From the NCBI RefSeq assembly GCF_004101245.1, contig NZ_SCIN01000001.1, positions 758,784 to 822,783 on the forward strand: DNA of 64,000 nt. Reading direction: 5' to 3'. Under the pieces are notes generated by a model that did no database searches, was not told the DNA's origin, and saw only the letters and a program-made list of their open reading frames with translations. This DNA comes from Sphingomonas sp. UV9 (GTDB lineage Bacteria > Pseudomonadota > Alphaproteobacteria > Sphingomonadales > Sphingomonadaceae). Positions 53,128 through 63,696 of the stretch are shown piece by piece (the stretch's first letter is position 1; each line of letters starts with the position of its first letter). Made by a program: the position numbers and the translations under genes.

Positions 53128-54758
53128 CAATGCATCCCTCCCGAGGGGGCGCCGCCGGTCTTGCCGGAGCGCATGAATAGAACCAGTGGCGCGACGCACA
53201 GCACGACCACCATCATCGCGCGGAACACGTCGAGGAACGCGAGCATCGTCGCCTGCCGCTGCATCTGACTGTAGAGCACGGCGAGTGGCGTGGTGGTCGG
53301 ATCGCCCTGACCCGCAAACACGCCCGCCGCCTTCTGCATCCAGTCGTTATAGTTCGGATCGAGCGGGTTGAGCGTCTGCGTCAGTTCCGACTGGTGGCGC
53401 TGCAACCCGCCCGCAAGCTGCGTCTGCGCGAAGCAGATGCCGATCGTGCCGCCGAGATTGCGCGAGACGTTGAGCAGGCTTGAGGCCTGCGCGGTCTGCG
53501 TCTGCTTGAGCCCGACATAGGCGATCGCGTTGATCGGCACGAACAGGAACGGCAGCGCCATCGCCTGGAACAGCCGCGCGAACGCCGCGTCGGAGAACGC
53601 GATGTCGGCGGTCAGGTGGCTCATGTTCCAGAGCGCGAACGCCTGGACCAGCAGCGCCGGGAACAGCAGCAGGCGGACGTCGATCAGCCCGCTCAACCGC
53701 CCGGCGAACGGGACCATGACGAGCGTCGCGAGCCCCCCGGCAGTGAGCGCCAGCCCGGCGTCGAGCGAGCTGTAGCCGAGCACCTGTTGCAGCATCTGCG
53801 GAATGAGCTGGGTCGTGCCGAACAGGATCATGCCGGTCACGCCCATGATGCCGATCGTCAGCGCAAAGTTGCGGTTCTTCATCAGCTTGAGATCGATCAC
53901 GGGGTCCTTGTGATTGAGCTCCCAGATGACGAGGCTGACCAGCGACACCGCGGCGATGATCGCCGACATGACGATGAAGCCGCTCGCGAACCAATCCTCG
54001 CGCTCGCCGCGATCGAAGGTGAGTTCGAGAAAACCGAGCCCCAGCACAACCAGGATGACGCCGATATAGTCGATCGTCAGGCCGTTCTTGAATCGCTCGT
54101 CACGGTCCTTCTTCACTTGGTCCGGCTCGTCGACGAACGTCTCGACCAGGAACCAGGCGAGGATGCCGACCGGCACGTTGATCAGGAACACCCAGTGCCA
54201 GCTCGAATATTCGACGATGTAGCCGCCCAGCGTCGGCCCGAGTACCGGGCCGACGACGACGACGATCGCGAAAGCGGCGAAGGCCATGCCGCGTTGCTTG
54301 GGCGGGAAGGTGTCGGCGAGGATCGACTGCTCGACCGGCGCGAGCCCGCCGCCGCCGATGCCTTGCAGCACGCGCGCGACCACCAAAGTGCCGATGTTCG
54401 GCGCGAGGCCGCACAGGAGGGAGGCGAACGTGAACAGCGCGATCGACAGCAGAAAATAGCGTTTCCGCCCGATCGCGTCCGACAGCCAGCCCGAGATCGG
54501 GATGACGATCGCGTTGGCGACGAGGTAGCTGGTCAGCACCCAGGTCGCCTGATCGGTGGTGATCGATAGCCCGCCCGAGATATGATCGAGCGCGACGTTG
54601 GCGATCGAGGTGTCGAGCACCTCCATGAAGGTCGGGATCGAGATGATGCCGACGATCAGCCACGGGCTGTACTTGCCCGCCGCCGACCGGCTCGGCGACC
54701 ATGTATGGCCGCCGCCCGCATCGGCTTTCGCGGGCGCCTTTGCCGGGGCTTTCGCCAC
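53127..54758 (-). CDS. DHA2-family drug efflux permease (EmrB-like)
   Basis: Major facilitator transporter of 543 residues with 14 predicted membrane segments. FMEVLDTSIANVALDHISGG (motif D1), LSDAIGRKRYF (motif A) and RVLQGIGGGGLAPVEQSILA with GPVLGPTLGGYIVE (motif C) identify the DHA2 drug:H+ antiporters. The GTG at 54758 starts one base after the EmrA stop. Confidence 0.94.
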   Translation of the reverse strand: MAKAPAKAPAKADAGGGHTWSPSRSAAGKYSPWLIVGIISIPTFMEVLDTSIANVALDHISGGLSITTDQATWVLTSYLVANAIVIPISGWLSDAIGRKRYFLLSIALFTFASLLCGLAPNIGTLVVARVLQGIGGGGLAPVEQSILADTFPPKQRGMAFAAFAIVVVVGPVLGPTLGGYIVEYSSWHWVFLINVPVGILAWFLVETFVDEPDQVKKDRDERFKNGLTIDYIGVILVVLGLGFLELTFDRGEREDWFASGFIVMSAIIAAVSLVSLVIWELNHKDPVIDLKLMKNRNFALTIGIMGVTGMILFGTTQLIPQMLQQVLGYSSLDAGLALTAGGLATLVMVPFAGRLSGLIDVRLLLFPALLVQAFALWNMSHLTADIAFSDAAFARLFQAMALPFLFVPINAIAYVGLKQTQTAQASSLLNVSRNLGGTIGICFAQTQLAGGLQRHQSELTQTLNPLDPNYNDWMQKAAGVFAGQGDPTTTPLAVLYSQMQRQATMLAFLDVFRAMMVVVLCVAPLVLFMRSGKTGGAPSGGMH

Positions 54759-54759
54759 C

Positions 54760-55938
54760 TCAGCGCACCTTGACGGTCGGCACCACCGACATGCCGGGGC
54801 CGATCGGATAGCGCTTCGGATCGGGGCCGTTCTTGGCGTCGAACACGATCCGCACGGGGACGCGCTGGACGACCTTCACGTAGTTGCCGGTCGCGTTCTG
54901 CGGGGGCAGCAGCGCGAAGGCCTGGCCGGCGCCGCGCTGGATCGAATCGATGTGGCCCTTGAACTCGACGCCGGGATACGCGTCGACGTGAATGTCGACG
55001 GGTTGGCCGATCTTCATAAGCGTGAGCTGCGTTTCCTTGAAGTTGGCGGTGACCCACATCTGGTCGGGGACGATCGCCATCAGCTGCGTACCGGGCGCAA
55101 CGTAGGAGCCGATATTGACCGAGCGGTTGACCACCTGCCCTGCGACCGGCGCGGTCAGACGGAGGTCGCTGATGCTGACGTTTGCCTGATCGACCAGCGC
55201 GCGCTTGGCGTCGATCACCGACTTCGCGGCGCCGACCTGCTTGCGCGCGACGCTGATCTGCGCAGTGGCGGTGTCGATCTGCTCGCGCGCGGCGGCGGCA
55301 TCGGCGGCGGTCTGGCGCGCGGCGGCGCGCGCCTGATCGAGCTGCTGGCCGGCGACCGCACTCGGATCGAGCCGGAGCAGCGCCTCGTAGCGCGCGAGAT
55401 CCTGCTGGGCCTTCACCGCCGCCGCCATCGGCACGCGCGCCTGGGCCGCGGCCTGCTGGCGTTGCGCCTCGGCCGCGGTGACCTGCGCCTGGGCCTGCGC
55501 GAACTGCGCGCGCGCCTGCGATTCGTTCGCCTGCGCCTCGGCGACCTGTGCGTCGCGGCCGGATGCCTTGATGACGGCGAGCAGGCGCCCAGCCTCGACG
55601 TGCCGGTTGTCAATGTCGGCGACCTGCACCAGCGTGCCCGCGACCTGCGGCGCGAGCCGGACGATGTGCGTGTCGACGAACGCGTCGTCGGTCGATTCGA
55701 ACTGCCGCGCGTGGAGCCAGTAGAGCACGCCGCCGATCACCAGCGCGCCGACCACGACGACCAGGATCACCCAGAACAGCGGCTTCTTGAAGACAGACGG
55801 CTTCTTGTCGTCGTCGTCGGACCCGGACTCGTCGCCATTGTCTTCGGACCGTTGCGCCTCGCCGTCCTGGTCGACCTTGCGGGCGTCCTCGTCGTCGGTC
55901 TTGGGCATATTGGGATGGTCGTTCTGCTGGTCGCTCAT
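54760..55938 (-). CDS. HlyD/EmrA-type membrane fusion protein
   Basis: Periplasmic adaptor of 392 residues. An acidic cytosolic start (NGDESGSDDDDKKPSVFKKP) precedes the membrane anchor PLFWVILVVVVGALVIGGVL. The lipoyl halves are TDDAFVDTHIVRLAPQVAGT and LRLTAPVAGQVVNRSVNIGS, separated by a long Ala/Gln-rich coiled coil. It links the permease to the OprM channel. The ATG overlaps the TetR stop (ATGA). Confidence 0.94.
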   Translation of the reverse strand: MSDQQNDHPNMPKTDDEDARKVDQDGEAQRSEDNGDESGSDDDDKKPSVFKKPLFWVILVVVVGALVIGGVLYWLHARQFESTDDAFVDTHIVRLAPQVAGTLVQVADIDNRHVEAGRLLAVIKASGRDAQVAEAQANESQARAQFAQAQAQVTAAEAQRQQAAAQARVPMAAAVKAQQDLARYEALLRLDPSAVAGQQLDQARAAARQTAADAAAAREQIDTATAQISVARKQVGAAKSVIDAKRALVDQANVSISDLRLTAPVAGQVVNRSVNIGSYVAPGTQLMAIVPDQMWVTANFKETQLTLMKIGQPVDIHVDAYPGVEFKGHIDSIQRGAGQAFALLPPQNATGNYVKVVQRVPVRIVFDAKNGPDPKRYPIGPGMSVVPTVKVR

Positions 55939-56573
55939 GGCTGGCCCTGTTCTTCGGCACGCATCGAATCGAGGATGGCATCGATATTGGCGTCGATCCG
56001 CGCCTTGATATCGAGGATGTCTTGGGGCTCGAGCGACTCGCGCTCGAGCAGCTTGAGGCACGTCGCGCGGCTCGATCGCAGCGCCATAACCTGCCCCAGG
56101 AGGGTGATGGTGGCGATCCGCGCGCGGCGGACGTCGCCGAGACCGGTCGCGATGCAGACGAGGTCGACGAGCTTGCCGACCATCGGCCCGATCACGCCGC
56201 CGTAGATCCGCTCGAACGCCTCGCCCGGCTTCATCTGCTCGCGCAACACGAACAGCGTCCAGTCGGCGGTTTCGGTGTTCGCCATGTTGTCCGCGAGACG
56301 CCCGAGCGTGCGATGGACTGCCGCGCGAGCACCCGCCGCATCACCGTCGTCGATGACGTGGTCGCGCTCGAGCGGTTCGCCCATCAGTACCGCCATGCGC
56401 TCGGCGATCCGGTCGGCTGCGGCGAGGTACAACCCCTCCTTGCCGCCGTAATGATAGGTGATCGACGACATCGCGGTGCCCGCCGCAGCGGCGATGCCAC
56501 GCGTGCTGGCGCCTTCGAGGCCCTTGGCGCCGAATTCGCTGATCGCGATGTCGAGAAGTCGAGACTGAACCAC
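55935..56573 (-). CDS. TetR family regulator with CerR-type C-terminal domain
   Basis: A 212-residue repressor-type protein. The helix-turn-helix is LEGASTRGIAAAAGTAMSSI followed by TYHYGGKEGLYLAAADRIAE. The C-terminal dimer/effector half resembles the CerR (DUF1956) type. It opens the tetR-emrA-emrB-oprM operon and probably represses it. The start is a GTG with AAAGG upstream. Confidence 0.9.
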   Translation of the reverse strand: MVQSRLLDIAISEFGAKGLEGASTRGIAAAAGTAMSSITYHYGGKEGLYLAAADRIAERMAVLMGEPLERDHVIDDGDAAGARAAVHRTLGRLADNMANTETADWTLFVLREQMKPGEAFERIYGGVIGPMVGKLVDLVCIATGLGDVRRARIATITLLGQVMALRSSRATCLKLLERESLEPQDILDIKARIDANIDAILDSMRAEEQGQP

Positions 56574-56585
56574 GCGGCGCCTTTA

Positions 56586-56597
56586 GTTCGATCGAAC
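56586..56597. promoter_or_regulatory. Candidate TetR operator
   Basis: GTTCGATCGAAC is a perfect 12-base palindrome 12 bases before the tetR start, where a repressor dimer would block transcription. Assignment to this regulator is an inference from position. Confidence 0.55.
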
Positions 56598-56664
56598 GAA
56601 TGAGCATAATGAACAATGTGTCATGATGGTGTGTGCAAGAAAACATTCGACACACTACGCGCTT

Positions 56665-56758
56665 GTCATCCCCCCGCAGGCGGGGACGCATGCCGGCTAG
56701 CCTCAAGGATTTTCCGCAACTGGCGGAGTATCTGGGTTCCCGCTTCCGCGGGAATGAC
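56665..56758. repeat. Palindromic element family C, intergenic
   Basis: Arms GTCATCCCCCCGCAGGCGGGG and, opposite strand, GTCATTCCCGCGGAAGCGGG, with CCCAG further in. The element lies between tetR and tRNA-Val. Confidence 0.8.
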
Positions 56759-56825
56759 GGAGGCGAATTTACTACGCCGGAAACAGCAACGCCGGCCCCT
56801 TCGTGCGAAGAGACCGGCGTAAATC

Positions 56826-56900
56826 TGGTGGGCGCGGCTGGGATTGAACCAGCGACCCCACCCGTGTGAAGGGTGTGCTCTACCACTGAGCTACGCGCCC
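56826..56900 (-). tRNA. tRNA-Val (CAC)
   Basis: A 75-base cloverleaf with encoded CCA. Acceptor GGGCGCG pairs perfectly with CGCGCCC, D arm GCTC/GAGC, anticodon stem CACCC/GGGTG with loop TTCACAC (anticodon CAC), T arm GCTGG/CCAGC with TTCAATC. Confidence 0.95.
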
Positions 56901-56973
56901 GAAACTGGTTCGGAAGCGGGCCTTTAGGCAGGGTGCGCCTGCCTGTCCAGCCCTTTCAATGGCGATCTCTTCG

Positions 56974-57098
56974 ATCCTCACCCGCAAGGGGGAGGTGGCG
57001 CCGTAGGCGACGGAGGGGGAGGACCACGCAACGAAGGATTCGCTTACCGCCCCCTCCGTCAGGCTGCCGCCTGCCACCTCCCCCTGGCGGGGGAGGAT
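56974..57098. repeat. Palindromic element family D-like, intergenic
   Basis: Arms ATCCTCACCCGCAAGGGGGA and, opposite strand, ATCCTCCCCCGCCAGGGGGA, then GGTGGC, with inner CGACGGAGGGGG/CCCCCTCCGTC. It is very like the 46182 copy. It lies ten bases after the hupB stop and may act as its 3' end. Confidence 0.85.
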
Positions 57099-57108
57099 TG
57101 GAGGTCGG

Positions 57109-57381
57109 TTAGTTGACCGCGTCCTTGAGGCCCTTGCCGGCCTTGAACTTGGGCTGGGTCGACGCCTTGATCGTCATCGGCTCGCCGGTGCGGGGGTTGC
57201 GGCCGGTCGATGCCTTGCGCTTCGAGATCGAGAACGTGCCGAAACCGACCAAACGAACTTCGTCGCCCTTCTTCAGCGACGCTTCGATCGCCTCGAATAC
57301 CGCCTCGACCGCCTTGATTGCGTCGGCCTTTACGAGCCCGGACGTGTCGGCGACCGTTGCGATCAGCTCCTGCTTGTTCAT
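57109..57381 (-). CDS. hupB: HU family nucleoid protein
   Basis: A 90-residue DNA-bending protein. MNKQELIATVADTSGLVKAD starts the helical dimer half, RLVGFGTFSISKRKA leads into the arm, and GRNPRTGEPMTIKAS is the family signature. It lies downstream of lon on the same strand, a common arrangement, with 128 bases between them that can hold its own promoter. Confidence 0.97.
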   Translation of the reverse strand: MNKQELIATVADTSGLVKADAIKAVEAVFEAIEASLKKGDEVRLVGFGTFSISKRKASTGRNPRTGEPMTIKASTQPKFKAGKGLKDAVN

Positions 57382-57509
57382 CTGTATCCCCCGGAAAAAC
57401 TCGAATCGGCCGCAATGGACTCGCGGCCGCAGTCAGCGCGCAATAATGCGGCGGCATCGCTTTGTGTCAAACGAAACCGCCGCATTCAGTCTTTTAGAAC
57501 CAACGTAGA

Positions 57510-59903
<2,394 letters not shown>

Positions 59904-60019
59904 GAACGCTCCGGTGGGTGCCTGCATGGGGGCATGATCTGTAGCTTATATGGTGCGTTTGAGGCGTCCATCAATTGGTTGGTGGTGGTTCTGGCTTTTG
60001 GCGCGGTGAGCGCGCCGAA

Positions 60020-60100
60020 CCGTTCTCCCGCGGAGGCGGGAGTCCAGGACCACGAACGATGGCACCCGCAACCCTGGACTCCTGCGTTCGCAGGAGAACA
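60020..60100. repeat. Palindromic element family B, intergenic
   Basis: Arms CCGTTCTCCCGCGGAGGCGG and, opposite strand, TGTTCTCCTGCGAACGCAGG, with CCAGG/CCTGG inner pairs. It lies between the divergent lon and peptidase genes. Confidence 0.85.
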
Positions 60101-60150
60101 AGATGCCGGATCGGACTTGTAAGGGATCGGCCCAAGCGCGAGAACGTGGC

Positions 60151-61875
60151 ATGATCTCGCATCTCCTCCTCGCCGCCAGCGCCACCGCGCTTCTCGCCGC
60201 CGCCCCGCTTCCAAAAAAGGGCGAGCCGGCGATCACCGCGCAGACGCAGCGTTCGGGGGGCGTGCTGACCCCGGAGCAGACTGCCCTGCGGTTCGACAGC
60301 GCGGATCTGGCGTTCGAGGTGCTGCCCGAAACCGAGAGCCTCAACGGCGTCGCGACGCTCGTCTTCACCGCGAAGGCTCCCCTCACCCGCCTGCCGATCG
60401 ACCTCGATCGCAATCTGCCGGTCAGCGCGATCGCGATCGACGGCGTCGCGCTGCCGTCTTCCGCGTGGACCAATCCGGAGGGCCGGTTGACGATCACGCT
60501 GCCCGAACCCGTCGCGGCCGGCGGCAAGGTCACCGCGAAGATCACCTATGGCGGCACGCCGCACGTCGCGGTGAAGGCGCCGTGGGACGACGGCATGGTC
60601 TGGTCGAAGACGCCCGATGGCCGGACGTGGTTCGCGACCACTGCGGAGGGCTATGGCTGCGATCTGTTCTGGCCCTGCCTGGATTTCCCGACCGGCGAGC
60701 CTGCGCTGGTGACGCTGCACATCACCGTGCCGAAGGGCTTGAAGGCGCCCTCGAACGGCGTGCTGCTCGGTGTCGACACGCTGGCGGACGGCCGGACGAC
60801 GTGGAACTGGCGCGCCAAGCATCCCAACACCTACGGCATCGCGCTGAACGTCGGGCCGTATGAGGAGATCAGCGGCACGTACAAGAGCCGCTACGGCAAC
60901 AGCATCCCGATGTATTACTGGTACCTGCCCGGCGAGAAAGCGCAGGCTGAGACGCTGTTCGCCGAATTCGCGCCGACGCTCGATTTCTTCGAAAGCATGA
61001 TCGGCCCCTACCCGTTCGGCGACGAAAAGCTCGGCGTCGTCGAGACTCCGCACAAGGGCATGGAGCACCAGACGATCAACGCCTACGGCAACGAATATGC
61101 CAAGGCGCCCGAGGGGTTCGACTGGCTGTTCCAGCACGAGTTCGCGCATGAATGGTTCGGCAACCAGCTGACCGCGGCGAACTGGGACGATTACTGGCTG
61201 CACGAGGGCTATGGCACGTACATGCAGCCGCTCTACGGCCAGTGGCGCGAGGGGCGTGCGCGCTATGCGGCGATGATGCAAGGCGAGCGCGCCTCGATCA
61301 TGAACCTGAAGCCGATCACGCAGCAGCGCGTCACCACCGAGGAGGAGGTGTACGAGCTCGACAAGGGCGGTGCGGGGCAGGACATCTACTACAAGGGCTC
61401 GTGGATGCTCCACACGCTGCGGGGGCTGATCGGCGACAAGGCGTTCTTCGATGTGACACGGCTGGCCGTATATGGGCGCGCGGATCCCAAACCCGGTAAT
61501 TTTGCGCCGCGGTTCGGCTTGACGAAGGAATATGAGGGGCTGGTGCGGAAGGTGACGGGGAAGGACTTTAAATGGTTCTTCGACGTGTATCTTCGTCAGG
61601 CCGCACTTCCCGAACTCGTCGAGACGCGGACCGCGAATACGCTGGCGCTGGCGTGGAAGGTGCCTGGCAACGGGCCTTTCCCGCTGCCGGTTGAGGTGCA
61701 GATCGATGGCCAGACCCGGAAATTGCCGATGACTGATGGGAAGGCGAGCCTGTCGGTACCGGCCGGCGCGCACGTCGTGATCGATCCCGACGCGCTCGTC
61801 CTGCGCCGAAGTATCGCGCAGGAAGAGGCCGCGGCCTGGAAATCCGCGCAAGCCGCGAAGGCCAAGCCCCAATGA
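60151..61875 (+). CDS. M1 family metallopeptidase (aminopeptidase N-like)
   Basis: Exported zinc aminopeptidase of 574 residues. The signal peptide is MISHLLLAASATALLAAAP. The zinc site is HEFAHEWFGNQ near residue 329 with the third ligand in YWLHEGYGTY. The usual exopeptidase motif GxMEN reads KGMEHQTINAYG here. ATTAEGYGCDLFWPCLDFP belongs to the N-terminal beta domain. The long C-terminal helical domain of classical PepN is absent, as in many bacterial exported M1 enzymes. Confidence 0.92.
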   Translation: MISHLLLAASATALLAAAPLPKKGEPAITAQTQRSGGVLTPEQTALRFDSADLAFEVLPETESLNGVATLVFTAKAPLTRLPIDLDRNLPVSAIAIDGVALPSSAWTNPEGRLTITLPEPVAAGGKVTAKITYGGTPHVAVKAPWDDGMVWSKTPDGRTWFATTAEGYGCDLFWPCLDFPTGEPALVTLHITVPKGLKAPSNGVLLGVDTLADGRTTWNWRAKHPNTYGIALNVGPYEEISGTYKSRYGNSIPMYYWYLPGEKAQAETLFAEFAPTLDFFESMIGPYPFGDEKLGVVETPHKGMEHQTINAYGNEYAKAPEGFDWLFQHEFAHEWFGNQLTAANWDDYWLHEGYGTYMQPLYGQWREGRARYAAMMQGERASIMNLKPITQQRVTTEEEVYELDKGGAGQDIYYKGSWMLHTLRGLIGDKAFFDVTRLAVYGRADPKPGNFAPRFGLTKEYEGLVRKVTGKDFKWFFDVYLRQAALPELVETRTANTLALAWKVPGNGPFPLPVEVQIDGQTRKLPMTDGKASLSVPAGAHVVIDPDALVLRRSIAQEEAAAWKSAQAAKAKPQ

Positions 61876-62189
61876 CCCAGCAGCCATTCCCCCGCGAAGG
61901 CGGGAGCCCAGGATTCCAAGCGACACCGCCCGAGACTCCTGGCCTCCTGCGTCCGCAGGAGAACGGGCCATGGCTTTCCCGCGCGACGGAAATGGCGGCG
62001 ATCTTCATGGTCGGGGACGGCTTGATCGGCCTGCTCCAGCCGCGCCGGCACGTCGATCTCTGGAAGGACGATGCGCTGGGTACCGAGAAGCTGGTCGCGC
62101 CGTTCGTCGATCGCCCGGGTCGCCGCCGGCTCTACGCGGTAGTGCAGATCGCCGCGGGTCTCGCCTTGGCGGCGCGTCAGAAGCGATGA
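61872..62189 (+). CDS. Small protein of unknown function with repeat-encoded N-terminus
   Basis: A 105-residue frame locked between two genes by ATGA overlaps on both sides, which supports translation. Residues about 5-32 are encoded by a palindromic repeat. The part after the ATG at 61992 (MAAIFMVGDGLIGLLQPRRH) has a short hydrophobic start, a charged middle with HVDLWKDDALG, and a second hydrophobic helix AVVQIAAGLALAA. I do not recognise a family. The original protein may have begun near residue 33 or been shorter before the insertion. Confidence 0.6.
   Translation: MTQQPFPREGGSPGFQATPPETPGLLRPQENGPWLSRATEMAAIFMVGDGLIGLLQPRRHVDLWKDDALGTEKLVAPFVDRPGRRRLYAVVQIAAGLALAARQKR
61884..61967. repeat. 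Palindromic element family B, in frame in the small unknown gene
   Basis: Arms CCCCCGCGAAGGCGGGAGCC and, opposite strand, CTCCTGCGGACGCAGGAGGC, with CCAGG/CCTGG inner pairs. Translated it starts PFPREGGSPGFQ, the same phase as the copy inside the acyl-CoA ligase (PFTREGGGPGLQ). Confidence 0.88.
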
Positions 62190-62569
62190 AGGCGGCGGGC
62201 TGGATTCTGTTGGCGCTCGCGCTGGCCGGATGCGGCTCGGGTCCTGATGCCGCGAGCGACCAGATCGCGCACGGCAAGCGAGTCTTCCAGCGCTGCACCG
62301 CGTGTCACACGATCGGCCAATATGCGACCGATACCGACGGCCCCAACCTCTACGGCGTGATGGGCGCGCCGATCGGCGAGCGGCGCACGCGCTTCTCGTA
62401 CACCGCCGGGTTGAAGGCGCTCGGTGGCAATTGGGACAAGGAGCGCATGGACCAGTGGCTCGCCAACCCGCGTCGCATGGTGCCCGGCACGACGATGGCG
62501 TTCGCGGGCCTCCCCGACCCGAAGGACCGCGCCGACGTCATCGCCTATCTATCGACGCAAGGGCCCTGA
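62186..62569 (+). CDS. Lipoprotein c-type cytochrome, class I
   Basis: A 127-residue cytochrome with a lipoprotein signal (WILLALALAGCGS). The heme site is CTACH near residue 37-41 and the axial Met lies in VPGTTMAF. GPNLYGVMGAPIGERRTRFS and DRADVIAYLST are typical of cytochrome c2/c552-like monohemes. It is ATGA-coupled to the small gene upstream. Its maturation would use the ccm operon in this window. Electron partner unknown. Confidence 0.93.
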   Translation: MKAAGWILLALALAGCGSGPDAASDQIAHGKRVFQRCTACHTIGQYATDTDGPNLYGVMGAPIGERRTRFSYTAGLKALGGNWDKERMDQWLANPRRMVPGTTMAFAGLPDPKDRADVIAYLSTQGP

Positions 62570-62571
62570 AT

Positions 62572-63696
62572 TTACGGCACAACGGTGGTGAACAGATAGG
62601 CGGCGAATATCACGAGGTGGACGACCCCCTGCAACACCGTCGTCCGCCCGGTGCCGAGGGACAGCGTGGCCACGAACAGCGACAGCGCGAGCAGCGTCAT
62701 GCTCTTCGCATCGATGCCGAGCGCGATCGGCAGGTCGAGCACCAGCGACACGATCGCGACGCTGGGGATGGTCAGCCCGATCGTCGCCAGCGCAGAGCCG
62801 AGCGCGAGGTTGAGGCTGGTCTGCAACCGGTTGCGCCGTGCCGACTTGTAGGCGGCGAGGCTTTCCGGCGCGAGCACCAGCGCGGCGATCACGACGCCGA
62901 CCACGGTCAGCGGCAGGCCCGCGCCGATCACTGCCGCCTCGATCGTCGGCGACAGCGTCTTGGCGAGCAGCACCACCGAGACGAGCGCGACCAGCAGCGC
63001 CGCGAACGCGATCCCCGTCGCGCAACCCGAGGGGGGCGCCGCGTGATCGTCCTTGTCGTCGGTCGCCGGCAGGAAATACTCGCGGTGGCGCACGGTCTGC
63101 ACCAGCACGAAGGTGCCGTAGAGGATGAACGACACGACCGCGACGAACAGCAATTGCGAGGGCGCATAGGTCGGCCCGGGCGTCGACAGCGTGTAGTTCG
63201 GCAGGATCAGCGACAGCACCGCCATCGCCGCGAGCACGCCCAAGGCGGCGCTCGTCCCGGTCTGCGTGAAGCGCTGTTCGTGATGCCGCACCGCGCCCGC
63301 GAGCAGGCAGAAGCCGATGATGAAATTGAGGATGATCATGATCGCCGCGAACACCGTGTCTCGCGCCAGGGCGGTCGCATCCCCGGCATCGGAGAGCATG
63401 AGCGAGACGATCAGCGACACCTCGATCACCGTGACCGCGATCGCCAGTACGAGCGTCCCGAACGGCTCGCCGACCTTGTGCGCGATCACCTCGGCGTGGT
63501 GGACCGCAGCGAGCACGCTGCCGATCAGCACGACGACGGCGGCGACGGTGCCGATCACGCCCAGTTTGGCGAGCCCGACCAGCACCGCCAGAAGCCCAAG
63601 CGCCGGCGCGATCAGAGTCCAGACGGGGAGCGCCAGACGGTCGGGCATCGTCTCTGCCCCGTGGTCGTTCGGTCGTTCGGTCGCTTCTATCGTCAT
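62572..63696 (-). CDS. Calcium:proton antiporter (ChaA-like)
   Basis: CaCA-superfamily exchanger of 374 residues with about ten or eleven membrane segments. The two acidic alpha repeats are IAVTVIEVSLIVSLMLSD and LNLALGSALATIGLTIPSVA. GEPFGTLVLAIA precedes the first. A GGAG five bases before the ATG at 63696 fixes the start. It is convergent with the cytochrome gene, with two bases between stops. Confidence 0.9.
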   Translation of the reverse strand: MTIEATERPNDHGAETMPDRLALPVWTLIAPALGLLAVLVGLAKLGVIGTVAAVVVLIGSVLAAVHHAEVIAHKVGEPFGTLVLAIAVTVIEVSLIVSLMLSDAGDATALARDTVFAAIMIILNFIIGFCLLAGAVRHHEQRFTQTGTSAALGVLAAMAVLSLILPNYTLSTPGPTYAPSQLLFVAVVSFILYGTFVLVQTVRHREYFLPATDDKDDHAAPPSGCATGIAFAALLVALVSVVLLAKTLSPTIEAAVIGAGLPLTVVGVVIAALVLAPESLAAYKSARRNRLQTSLNLALGSALATIGLTIPSVAIVSLVLDLPIALGIDAKSMTLLALSLFVATLSLGTGRTTVLQGVVHLVIFAAYLFTTVVP

